A stretch of 64,000 nucleotides of DNA, from positions 1 through 64,000 of the forward strand of contig NZ_JADMJN010000010.1 of NCBI RefSeq assembly GCF_018780565.1, written 5' to 3'. Made by a program: the position numbers and the translations under genes. Under the pieces are notes generated by a model. It was not told the origin of the DNA. It did no database searches and saw only the letters and a list, made by a program, of their open reading frames with translations. This DNA comes from Rhodoferax sp. GTDB taxonomy: Bacteria; Pseudomonadota; Gammaproteobacteria; Burkholderiales; Burkholderiaceae_C. Of the stretch, positions 33,895 to 41,846 are shown piece by piece (within the stretch, counting starts at the first letter, position 1; the number at the start of each line of letters is the position of its first letter).

Positions 33895-35148
33895 ATGGCG
33901 CAAACTGTTCTTGGCAGTGTCTCTCTGGGCTACCAGTTGCTCTGGAATCAGTTGCGCCAGATCAGCGGTGTTCAGCTGTTCATCGGTACAGACGACACAA
34001 GCCATCTGGACGCAACCCATCTGCTGAAAGTGCTGGGCGAACTGTGGCCCGAGCAGGCCCCCAGACTTCTGCTGTCGGTGCAGTCTCCCCGACTGCTGTC
34101 GGACATGCTGGCTCATGCCCCCATTGACAGTCCATGGATTGCCGTCGACGACCAGCAGTTGCGGGACCCGTCCATGGCCCAACGCGTGCACCAAGCCCAT
34201 CAACGAGGCCTGCAACTGATATGGCGGGGCGAGCCCGGCCTGCGGCCAAACGCCGCCATGGCCCCCTGCTTTTTACGCTCCATGGTGACACTGACGGCGG
34301 ACGAGGCATTGGCCGGCTTGCGGGTGTCCTTGCGCAAACACAGTGGCACGGAGTCCGCCCAGGCGGGCCGGGTGAAAAGTCCGGTGCTGGCAGGTCAAAT
34401 CTACGAGTCGGTGGCCAGTCGTGTCCTGATCGAGCACTGTCTGGACGAACAAGCTGCGTGGGCCGTGGCTGGCTGGCCCATGGAAGACGTTCTGCACGGG
34501 TACAGGCATCAAAGAATCCAGCCCGGCCACCGTGCCATCGTCGGTCTGATCGAAGCCATTGACGCTGACCAGTCGGTGGAACTGATCGAACACATCCTGA
34601 GCGAGGAACCGATCCTGACCTACCGTTTCTTGCGCTATGCCAACTCTGCAGGCCTGGGTTTGCGCACCGAGATTGAATCCTTGCGCCAAGGATTGATGGT
34701 GCTGGGCTATTCATTGCTTCGGTCATGGTTGCTGGAACAGCTGCCCCATGCCACGAGCGACATGAACCTGCAGCCCGTGCGTACCGCCATGGTGGTGCGT
34801 GCCCGCTTGATGGAGCATCTGCTGGATGCGGGCGATGGCGACGACCTGCGACGGGAGATCTATCTCTGCGGACTGCTGTCGCAGATTGACGTGATGCTGG
34901 GAGAGTCCCTGAAATCCGCCCTGTCAGGCTTTCCCCTACCGGAACGCCTGATTTCGGCGATCCTGAGTCATAGCGGCCCCTACGCCCCTTACCTTGACAT
35001 GGCCGCCGCGCTGGAGTCCCCCGCCACCCACGCCACGCGCCTGCTGTGCGACTCACACCAGATGAACCATGAATCCGTCAACCGGGCCCTGTTGCGCACA
35101 CTGTCTGCGGTACGGCACCATCCGGCCAAGGGCGCGTTGCTGGCCTAG
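33895..35148 (+). CDS. HDOD-domain protein linked to the flagellar operon (EAL-like part degenerate)
   Basis: The protein has 417 residues. The C-terminal half (about 195-400) matches the HDOD domain, a non-catalytic HD-related fold (VELIEHILSEEPILTYRFLRYANSAGLGLRTEIESLRQGLMVLG in outline). The N-terminal half resembles the layout of YuxH/EAL-HDOD proteins, but no EAL-type catalytic motif is visible, so c-di-GMP hydrolysis is unlikely. Starting 4 bp after flgL with no terminator between, it is probably cotranscribed and may signal between flagellar state and c-di-GMP or motility control; this is inference. Confidence 0.75.
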   Translation: MAQTVLGSVSLGYQLLWNQLRQISGVQLFIGTDDTSHLDATHLLKVLGELWPEQAPRLLLSVQSPRLLSDMLAHAPIDSPWIAVDDQQLRDPSMAQRVHQAHQRGLQLIWRGEPGLRPNAAMAPCFLRSMVTLTADEALAGLRVSLRKHSGTESAQAGRVKSPVLAGQIYESVASRVLIEHCLDEQAAWAVAGWPMEDVLHGYRHQRIQPGHRAIVGLIEAIDADQSVELIEHILSEEPILTYRFLRYANSAGLGLRTEIESLRQGLMVLGYSLLRSWLLEQLPHATSDMNLQPVRTAMVVRARLMEHLLDAGDGDDLRREIYLCGLLSQIDVMLGESLKSALSGFPLPERLISAILSHSGPYAPYLDMAAALESPATHATRLLCDSHQMNHESVNRALLRTLSAVRHHPAKGALLA

Positions 35149-35178
35149 CTGGCACGCAGGGGCAGAGCGGACGGGCTC

Positions 35179-36621
35179 TCACATCTCGCTGCGTATTGTC
35201 GAAAACACTTTCCAGAACTGCGCATCCTGCGTGGTTGCAAAGTTGATGCGCATGTGTGTGCTGGGCTGGCGACTGGCATGGAAAAGCGCCCCCGGGGCCA
35301 GCAGGTAGCCGTGATCCAGCATGCGCTGCGCCAGTGCATCGGTATCCACGCCGGTATCCACCCAGCCAAACAGGCCCGCTGGCGGTGCTGCAAAAGTGCA
35401 GCCGGCGGCCAGCGCCAGCTTCACGCTGCGGGCACGGGCCAAATCAAGCCGGGTGCGAATACGCTGTGCATGGCGGCGCAGCTGCCCCTGGTCAATGCAC
35501 CAGGCCAGAGCTTTTTCCAGCAGCGCAGGCGTGGTCAGCGTGCCCAGCAATTTGGTATCGGTCAGGCGCTCCACCAGCGCAGTGGGGGCAACCAGAAAAC
35601 CAACCCGCCAGCCCGGCGCCAGAATCTTGGCAAAGCCACTGACGTAAATCGTTCGCTGCAGTCCATCCAGCGCACACAGACGGGTCGAATGTTCGGGCGC
35701 AATGTGGCTGTAGGTGTCGTCTTCGACAATCGAGAAGTCATGCGCATTGGCCAGTTGCAGTACCCGATGCGCGCTGCCTGGCGTGAGGCAGTACCCCGTG
35801 GGGTTGTGAAACACGCTCACGCTGACGAACAGCTTGGGCTTGTGAATCTCGCAATAGCGCGCCATCACCTCCAGATCCGGACCATCGGCACGACGCGGCA
35901 CCGGCAGAATGCGCATGCCCAACGCCGCCAGACGCGCAAACTCGATCGCCCAGCCGGGCTCTTCCACCATCACATAATCCCCGGCTCGCAACAGGGTCCG
36001 GCTCACGATGTCCAGTGCGTGCGTTGCCCCCACCGTGGTGATGATTTGCTGAGGTGTGGCTTGCACGTTCAGGCCGGCCAGTTTTTGCGACAGCGATTTG
36101 CGCAAACCGAGGTCCCCGGCCGGTTCACCGTAGTGCAGGGAAAACGCATGCAGCGCACGCGTGCTGGTAACCCGGCGCACCGCCGCCGGCAGGAAAGTGG
36201 TTTCCAGCCAATCGGACGGAAACACGCCCGTACCCGGCTGGGGCTTGTCGCTGCTGCCCTGAAACATGCCGCGGATCAAGGCCGTTGCACTGACGGGCAC
36301 ATGCTGGGTCTGAAAGCCCGCCTGCACCCGGGCCGGGTGGGCATTCGCTATTAAATCAATAGCTGTCTCGGCAATAAATTCGGAGGGTATTGCCAGTTCC
36401 CGCACAAAAAATCCACGGTTTCGGCGCGCCTCCACCAGGCCCTGCGCCAGCAACTGGTCGTAGGCAGCCACCACCGTGGATGGACTCACCCCTTGCTGCT
36501 GGGCGCACTGGCGCACCGAGGGCAAGCGCGAACCGGGGGCCAGCAGACGCGTGCGGATGCGCTCGGCAAAGCGACCGGAAAGTTGCTCTGCCAGCGATTG
36601 CGAAGCTGTTTTCATCAACAT
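35179..36621 (-). CDS. MocR-family transcriptional regulator (GntR DNA-binding plus aminotransferase-like domain)
   Basis: About 480 residues. An N-terminal GntR winged helix (LLAPGSRLPSVRQCAQQQGV, SPSTVVAAYDQLLAQGLVEA) is joined to a class I aminotransferase-like domain with a likely PLP lysine in YVSGFAKILAPGWRVGF. MocR proteins use PLP or amino compounds as effectors. I chose the ATG at 36621, 7 bases after AAAGG. It diverges from a LysE exporter across an operator-like dyad, the usual arrangement when the regulator controls that neighbour. It converges with the HDOD gene. Confidence 0.9.
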   Translation of the reverse strand: MLMKTASQSLAEQLSGRFAERIRTRLLAPGSRLPSVRQCAQQQGVSPSTVVAAYDQLLAQGLVEARRNRGFFVRELAIPSEFIAETAIDLIANAHPARVQAGFQTQHVPVSATALIRGMFQGSSDKPQPGTGVFPSDWLETTFLPAAVRRVTSTRALHAFSLHYGEPAGDLGLRKSLSQKLAGLNVQATPQQIITTVGATHALDIVSRTLLRAGDYVMVEEPGWAIEFARLAALGMRILPVPRRADGPDLEVMARYCEIHKPKLFVSVSVFHNPTGYCLTPGSAHRVLQLANAHDFSIVEDDTYSHIAPEHSTRLCALDGLQRTIYVSGFAKILAPGWRVGFLVAPTALVERLTDTKLLGTLTTPALLEKALAWCIDQGQLRRHAQRIRTRLDLARARSVKLALAAGCTFAAPPAGLFGWVDTGVDTDALAQRMLDHGYLLAPGALFHASRQPSTHMRINFATTQDAQFWKVFSTIRSEM

Positions 36622-36687
36622 GAGGGGACCTTTCGCGCCGGGCTGTGCTGTCAAAACCAGCAATACAGATATGCAAAATGTCTTGAT

Positions 36688-36726
36688 AACTGTACTGCCA
36701 GTGTGCTGCTTTCAACTATACAGTTG
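36688..36726. promoter_or_regulatory. Operator-like dyads between the MocR and LysE genes
   Basis: AACTGTA (36688-36694) is mirrored by TACAGTT (36719-36725); the second lies within CAACT-ATAC-AGTTG (36713-36726). The location in the 133-bp divergent gap fits a binding site for the MocR regulator. Confidence 0.4.
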
Positions 36727-36754
36727 CATCCATGAACACTTCAAGCAGATTCTC

Positions 36755-37366
36755 ATGACCGCCGCAGAATTCACTGCCTTGCTGCTGCTCAGCACCGCCA
36801 CCACCTTCACGCCCGGCCCCAATACCACACTGTCCACGGCGCTGGCGGCCAATCTGGGCCTCAGACGGTCACTGCATTTTGTCCTGGCAGTCCCGCTGGG
36901 CTGGGGCCTGCTTCTCACCCTGTGTGCCGGTGGCGTCGGCGCCTTGGTGGTGGCACTGCCGCCGCTGCGCCTCGCCATCCAGGCCGTGGGCATTGCCTAT
37001 CTGCTCTGGCTGGCGTTCAAACTGGCCCGTTCAAGCGCCCTGAACCAGGCCCAAGCAACGCAATTGAATATCACCTTTTGGCAGGGCGTGATGCTGCAAT
37101 TCGTCAACATCAAGGCCTGGATGCTGATGCTCACCATCGTGGCTGGCTGGTTGGTGGGTCATGCGGACGGGCCGAACCGGTTTGCCATCATCTTGCCCGT
37201 CGTGCTGCTCTTTGGCGGTTTGAGCAACCTGACCTACGCACTCATCGGCGCCCTGCTGCGAGACTGGCTCAGTGGGCCAGACAACTCGGGCCTGCGCCTG
37301 CGCTGGTTCAACCGCGCCATGGCGCTCGTGCTGGCTGCGACAGCCATCTGGATGGCCACGTTTTGA
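36755..37366 (+). CDS. LysE-family amino acid exporter
   Basis: This 203-residue membrane protein has about six hydrophobic helices and the family motif FTPGPNT near residue 18. LysE/RhtB transporters export amino acids or their derivatives by proton antiport. The substrate cannot be read from the sequence; the divergent MocR gene and the downstream aminotransferase suggest an amino compound. The ATG at 36755 has only a weak ribosome site (AAGCAGA); the frame upstream is unrelated. Confidence 0.9.
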   Translation: MTAAEFTALLLLSTATTFTPGPNTTLSTALAANLGLRRSLHFVLAVPLGWGLLLTLCAGGVGALVVALPPLRLAIQAVGIAYLLWLAFKLARSSALNQAQATQLNITFWQGVMLQFVNIKAWMLMLTIVAGWLVGHADGPNRFAIILPVVLLFGGLSNLTYALIGALLRDWLSGPDNSGLRLRWFNRAMALVLAATAIWMATF

Positions 37367-37412
37367 TGCGATGACAATGCGACATGAAACATTCACACAA
37401 GAAAGAAACCAC

Positions 37413-38633
37413 ATGAACACAACGCCCGCGCAGTCCTCGCCCTGGACGCTGGCCCGGCGCGCCGAGAAGATGAACCCTTCGGTGATCCGCGAAATCCTCA
37501 AGGTCACGGAGAAGCCCGGCATCATCAGCTTCGCCGGTGGCCTGCCCTCGCCCAAGACCTTTCCCATCGCCGAGTTTGCCGCCGCCTGCGAATCCGTTTT
37601 GCACGGCCAGGGCGAAGCCTATGGCCAAGCCGCCCTGCAATACGCCGCCAGCGAGGGCTATGCACCCTTGCGCGAGATGGTTGCGGCGATGCTGCCATGG
37701 ACAGTGGATGCATCCCAGGTCCTGATTACCACGGGTTCGCAGCAAGGCCTGGACTTGATCGCCAAGGTACTGATTGATGAGGGCAGCCGCATTCTGGTGG
37801 AAACACCCACCTACTTGGGCGCGCTGCAGGCCTTCACGCCGATGGAACCCACTGTCGTGAGCGTGGCCAGCGATGACGAGGGCATTGACGTACAAGATCT
37901 TCGACGGGTGCATCGTGACGGAACGGCGCCGCGCTTTCTGTATGTGCTGCCCAATTTCCAGAACCCCACCGGCCGCACCATGTCCGAAGCGCGCCGCGCC
38001 GCGCTGTCTCAGGCCGCTGCCGAGATGGGTCTGCCCATCGTGGAGGACAACCCTTATGGCGACCTCTGGTTTGATGCGCCCCCGCCGCTGCCACTGAGCG
38101 CTCGCAACCCCGCAGGCTGCGTTTACCTGGGCTCATTTTCCAAGGTGCTGGCACCGGGTCTGCGCCTGGGCTTCATGGTGGCCCCACCTGCCCTGATGCC
38201 CAAACTGCTGCAAGCCAAACAAGCCGCCGACCTGCACAGCCCCAGTTTCAACCAGCGCATGATTGCCGACGTGATGAAAGGTGGCTTTCTGGAGCGCCAC
38301 GTGCCCACGATCCGTGCGCTGTACAAGACACAACGCGACGCCATGCTGGCAGCACTTGAGCGCGAAATGCAGGGACTGGATGTTCAGTGGAACACCCCCG
38401 TGGGCGGCATGTTTCTCTGGGCACGCTTGCCACAAGGTGTCAGTGCCATTGAGCTACTGTCCCGCGCCGTGGACAAAGGTGTGGCCTTCGTACCCGGCGC
38501 CGCCTTCTATGCCGATAACGCCGACCCGCGCACGCTGCGCCTGTCGTTCGTCACCGCCAGCGTGGAGCAGATCAATGCGGGCATTGCGATGCTGGCCGCA
38601 GCAATTCGTGAGACAAAGGGCCGCACGCCATGA
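37413..38633 (+). CDS. PLP-dependent aminotransferase (class I/II, LysN/2-aminoadipate type)
   Basis: A 406-residue class I/II aminotransferase. It shows IISFAGGLPSPKTFPIAEFA at the start, ITTGSQQGLDLIAKVLID in the cofactor-binding region, NFQNPTGRTMSEARR, and YLGSFSKVLAPGLRLGF with the PLP lysine. The pattern is that of 2-aminoadipate or multi-substrate aminotransferases of the LysN/ARO8 group. The ATG at 37413 is 47 bp after the LysE stop. It overlaps the PhzF gene by 4 bp, so the two are probably cotranslated. Confidence 0.9.
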   Translation: MNTTPAQSSPWTLARRAEKMNPSVIREILKVTEKPGIISFAGGLPSPKTFPIAEFAAACESVLHGQGEAYGQAALQYAASEGYAPLREMVAAMLPWTVDASQVLITTGSQQGLDLIAKVLIDEGSRILVETPTYLGALQAFTPMEPTVVSVASDDEGIDVQDLRRVHRDGTAPRFLYVLPNFQNPTGRTMSEARRAALSQAAAEMGLPIVEDNPYGDLWFDAPPPLPLSARNPAGCVYLGSFSKVLAPGLRLGFMVAPPALMPKLLQAKQAADLHSPSFNQRMIADVMKGGFLERHVPTIRALYKTQRDAMLAALEREMQGLDVQWNTPVGGMFLWARLPQGVSAIELLSRAVDKGVAFVPGAAFYADNADPRTLRLSFVTASVEQINAGIAMLAAAIRETKGRTP

Positions 38634-39568
38634 AAACCCGCCCCTTCAAACAGGTTGACGTTTTCACAGGCGAGCCCTACCTCGGCAACCCGCTGGCCGT
38701 GGTGCTGGATGGCACGGGCCTGGACGACGCGCAGATGCAGCACTTCGCGCACTGGACCAATCTTTCCGAGACCTGCTTTCTGCTTCCACCCAGCGCGCAA
38801 GGCAGCGCGGGCGGAGCCGACTACCGTGTGCGCATCTTCACACCCGGCGGTGAACTGCCGTTTGCCGGTCACCCCACGCTGGGCAGTTGCCACGCCTGGC
38901 TGCAAGCGGGCGGCCAAGTCCGGGCACAAGGGGAAATCGTGCAGGAGTGCCAGGTCGGTCTGGTGCGCATACGCCGCGACGGCACCCGCCTGGCCTTCGC
39001 CGCGCCACCACTGAAACGCAGCAACCCCAGCCCGGCGCTGTTGGCCAAGGTGGCTGGCGCACTGGGACTCAGCGCGCACCAGATCGTGGCCGCGCAAATA
39101 CTGGACAACGGACCCGTTTGGCTCAGCCTGCTGCTGGACAGCCGTCAAACCGTGCTGCAACTCACACCAGATCATCTTGCACTCAAAAATATGGGGCAAA
39201 AAGTAGGCGTCGCCAGCGTGGAATTCACGCAATCTGCTACTGTTTTAATAGCCCGATCAAACCGCGAGGCGCGCGCCTTTGGACCCCGCTCGGTGGCGGC
39301 AGAAGCCCCCGCCACGGACAGCTGCACGCTCGAAGTGCGGGCTTTTGCCGCGCCGGCAGGCATCGCGGAGGACCCGGTTACCGGCAGCCTCAACGCCAGC
39401 CTGGCACAGTGGCTGATTGCAGAAGGCCTGGCCACCAGCAGCTACGTGGCATCGCAAGGCGTTTGTCTGGGCCGCGCCGGCCGCGTGCACATTGAGCAGG
39501 ACGGCCAGGGGCAGGTCTGGGTTGGCGGTGAATCGGTCACCTGCATCAGCGGGCAAGTCGAGCTTTGA
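38630..39568 (+). CDS. PhzF-family isomerase
   Basis: A 312-residue PhzF-fold protein: FKQVDVFTGEPYLGNPLAVV, LSETCFLLPP (its Glu matches the PhzF catalytic Glu) and IFTPGGELPFAGHPTLGSCH, then EDPVTGSLNASLAQWL in the second half. PhzF enzymes are diaminopimelate-epimerase-like isomerases acting on small acids; most homologues outside phenazine operons have no known substrate. No phenazine genes are nearby. It overlaps the aminotransferase by 4 bp, which suggests a joint amino acid modification step. Confidence 0.9.
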   Translation: MKTRPFKQVDVFTGEPYLGNPLAVVLDGTGLDDAQMQHFAHWTNLSETCFLLPPSAQGSAGGADYRVRIFTPGGELPFAGHPTLGSCHAWLQAGGQVRAQGEIVQECQVGLVRIRRDGTRLAFAAPPLKRSNPSPALLAKVAGALGLSAHQIVAAQILDNGPVWLSLLLDSRQTVLQLTPDHLALKNMGQKVGVASVEFTQSATVLIARSNREARAFGPRSVAAEAPATDSCTLEVRAFAAPAGIAEDPVTGSLNASLAQWLIAEGLATSSYVASQGVCLGRAGRVHIEQDGQGQVWVGGESVTCISGQVEL

Positions 39569-39721
39569 GCACGCCAAACACCATTCACGAAACTTACATT
39601 CACGCATGAATCCGGATCATCATGCAGGGACGCCACACTGTGCGCTGAAGCGCTATCTCGTTTCTAGCTTTCGTCGCTTTTGCGACAAGGACGCCAGCGC
39701 CACTTGCCTTAGATTCTCGGC

Positions 39722-40390
39722 ATGGGAACCCTTTATCTTGTACGCCATGGCCAGGCTTCGTTTGGCGCCGAAGACTACGACAACCTGAGCCCGCTGGGCC
39801 AACAGCAAAGTGTGCGCCTTGGCGAATACTTTCGCCAAAAAGGAATCACTTTCGATGCTGTGCTTACCGGCACCTTGCGCCGTCAGGTACAAACCTACGC
39901 TGGTATCCGCCAAGGCGGTGGCTTTGATCTGGAAGCCCTGGTCTGGCCGGGCCTGAACGAATACGACAGCGAGGCCGTCATCGCCACCATGCACGACCAC
40001 AAGCTGGAGAAACCGGACACGCCCGAGATGTACCGCCACCACTTTCGGCTGTTGCGCGACGGCCTGACCCAGTGGATGAACGGCGTGGTCAGCCCCAAGG
40101 GCATGCCCAGCTACCCCGAATTCCAGCATGGCGTGACCAGCGCACTGGAGCATGTGCGCAAGCATTGCGAAGGCAATGTGCTCATCGTCTCCAGCGGCGG
40201 GCCGATTTCAACAGCGGTGGGTCATGTGCTGGGCACCATGCCCGAGACCACCATCGAACTCAATATGCGCATCCGCAACAGCGCCATCACCGAATTTGCC
40301 TTCAATCCCAAGCGCCACACCCTGCTGACCTACAACACCCTGCCGCATCTGGAGCATGCGGACTACAACAGCTGGATCACCTACACCTGA
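39722..40390 (+). CDS. Histidine-phosphatase-fold protein with second catalytic His replaced
   Basis: A 222-residue member of the phosphoglycerate mutase/histidine phosphatase superfamily. The phosphoacceptor motif is intact (YLVRHGQASFGAEDYDNLS, residues 5-23). The second active-site motif, normally SHGG, reads IVSSGGPISTAV, so the usual second His is a Ser. It may use a different acid, have altered activity or act as a binding protein. It stands alone between the PhzF gene and a small hypothetical gene. A 153-bp gap precedes it. Confidence 0.85.
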   Translation: MGTLYLVRHGQASFGAEDYDNLSPLGQQQSVRLGEYFRQKGITFDAVLTGTLRRQVQTYAGIRQGGGFDLEALVWPGLNEYDSEAVIATMHDHKLEKPDTPEMYRHHFRLLRDGLTQWMNGVVSPKGMPSYPEFQHGVTSALEHVRKHCEGNVLIVSSGGPISTAVGHVLGTMPETTIELNMRIRNSAITEFAFNPKRHTLLTYNTLPHLEHADYNSWITYT

Positions 40391-40477
40391 GTCGCCAACT
40401 TTTTACGTTTTTGACATCTCGCAACAATTCCGGGTTCTGACGGGTACACAGTACTGTCAATTCCTGGAGGATGCTTG

Positions 40478-40549
40478 ATGAAAAACTTGAATTCAAGGGT
40501 AGCCCTGATGCCGGGCTGCGCATGTGCCAATCGGATTTATGGCACTTGA
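40478..40549 (+). CDS. Possible 23-residue leader peptide
   Basis: ATG at 40478 is preceded by CTGGAGGATGCTTG, a strong ribosome site about 7 bases away. The frame runs MKNLNSRVALMPGCACANRI... for 23 codons and stops at TGA 40547-40549, one base before the ATG of the next small gene. Such placement suggests translational coupling. It could be chance, or an out-of-frame start of the same gene. Confidence 0.35.
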   Translation: MKNLNSRVALMPGCACANRIYGT

Positions 40550-40550
40550 T

Positions 40551-40760
40551 ATGGCAACACCTTATTCCGACGGAGCGGATACTCCCACGATGACCGAGGT
40601 GATCCAGGGCCTGACGGATTTACGGGACGCATTGGTCCATCTGTCCCTGGCTTTGCATGACTACCAGTTTGCGCTGTATGCGCATGAGGACGATGCAGCA
40701 GCGCTGCTGAAAGATCAAATACTGGAACAGGCCAGGCTGCACGAGCCTCGCCTACCCTGA
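40551..40760 (+). CDS. Small hypothetical protein
   Basis: A 69-residue acidic, probably helical protein (MATPYSDGADTPTMTEVIQG, then LHDYQFALYAHEDDAAALLK). No family recognised, no signal peptide or membrane helix. I chose the ATG at 40551, which directly follows the stop of the 23-codon upstream frame; in-frame ATG 40539 and GTG 40524 are alternatives. It sits on its own before a convergent transporter gene. Confidence 0.55.
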   Translation: MATPYSDGADTPTMTEVIQGLTDLRDALVHLSLALHDYQFALYAHEDDAAALLKDQILEQARLHEPRLP

Positions 40761-40794
40761 TCGGCCGGGCGCGTTCGCCTTGCGGTGCAGGGTG

Positions 40795-41796
40795 TCAGGT
40801 CAGCAATCTCACCGCCAGTGAGAAAGTCAGGAATGCCGCCGCCGTCGACACCAGAATGATGCGGGCAATACGCCCGTTATCCGCCCCAAAACGTTCGGCC
40901 AGCAGTGAGACGTTGCTGGCACTTGGCAGCGCCGCCACCAGCACCAGCACCGTGAGGGCAAAGCGGTCCAGCGGCATGCCCAGCCGGATGGCACCGGCCC
41001 CGACCACCAACACCAACACCGGATGCAAAAACAACTTCAGTCCCGCAACAGGCAGGTAATCACGCAGCGGTATAGGCGCATGCTGGTTGGCCGCGGCCAG
41101 CATCTGCGAGCGCGCCAGCACCGCGCCAATGGTGAACAGGGCCACGGGCGAGGCGGCATCAGCCAGCAGCCCCACGGTTTGCATCACCGGCCTGGGCAAC
41201 TCCAGGCTCACGGCCGAGGCCACCGTGCCCAGCAGGATGGACCAGGGCATGGGATTGAACAACATACCCTTGAGTGCATTTTTCGCGGCATGCGAAAACC
41301 CGTGCTTGTCAGCCCCATCCAGCCGCGAGAGCGCAATACACAGCGAGGTGGTGAGCACCATGTCCACGACGATGGTCACGATGGCAGGACCGGCGGCCTT
41401 CGGGCCCAACAAGGCCACCAGCAGCGGCACACCCATGAAGCCCGTGTTTGGAAATGCCGCCACCAGGGCGCCAAAAGAGGCATCGTTCCATCGAATTCGC
41501 TGATTCAGGCTGACCGCCACCGCAAAACCAACCATGACCAATGCGCACAACAGGTAGGTCATGAAGACCCCCGCATCAAGCAACTGGGCCAGCGGCGTGG
41601 TCGAGCCAAACCGGTACAACATGCAGGGCAAGGCGAAGAACAGCACAAAAGTGTTCAGCCCCGGAATAGCCTCCAGCGGCAGCATGCGCCGACGCGCGGC
41701 GACGTAGCCGCACAGCACCAGGGCAAAGAAGGGAAAGGTGACCAGAAGAATTTGCAGCACAGGCGGTATTGTCCCCGCGTTTGCGGCTGCGCTCAT
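40795..41796 (-). CDS. AEC-family (auxin efflux carrier-like) transporter
   Basis: A 333-residue membrane protein with about ten hydrophobic helices. LNTFVLFFALPCMLYRFG at the N-terminal repeat and GALVAAFPNTGFMGVPLLVALLG with the central PNTGFMGVP motif are typical of the AEC family. These carriers move small organic acids such as malate or malonate in bacteria; the substrate is unknown here. The gene diverges from the Rep helicase gene with only 50 bp between the starts. Confidence 0.9.
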   Translation of the reverse strand: MSAAANAGTIPPVLQILLVTFPFFALVLCGYVAARRRMLPLEAIPGLNTFVLFFALPCMLYRFGSTTPLAQLLDAGVFMTYLLCALVMVGFAVAVSLNQRIRWNDASFGALVAAFPNTGFMGVPLLVALLGPKAAGPAIVTIVVDMVLTTSLCIALSRLDGADKHGFSHAAKNALKGMLFNPMPWSILLGTVASAVSLELPRPVMQTVGLLADAASPVALFTIGAVLARSQMLAAANQHAPIPLRDYLPVAGLKLFLHPVLVLVVGAGAIRLGMPLDRFALTVLVLVAALPSASNVSLLAERFGADNGRIARIILVSTAAAFLTFSLAVRLLT

Positions 41797-41846
41797 CGCG
41801 GTGCGGGTGCCTCTGTATGATTCCCGGCTTCGCCTCGAATATCTGA

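Noticed and set aside
33980..35056. 358-residue minus-strand frame opposite the HDOD gene
   Set aside because: Arg/Pro/Gly-rich composition is typical of an antisense GC-rich frame; the HDOD frame has domain support and operon spacing.
35254..36354. 366-residue plus-strand frame opposite the MocR gene
   Set aside because: Antisense to a clear GntR-aminotransferase protein; rich in Q, R and H with no domain.
41023..41820. 265-residue plus-strand frame opposite the AEC transporter
   Set aside because: Antisense, rich in Q, R and H; the transporter frame has membrane helices and family motifs.
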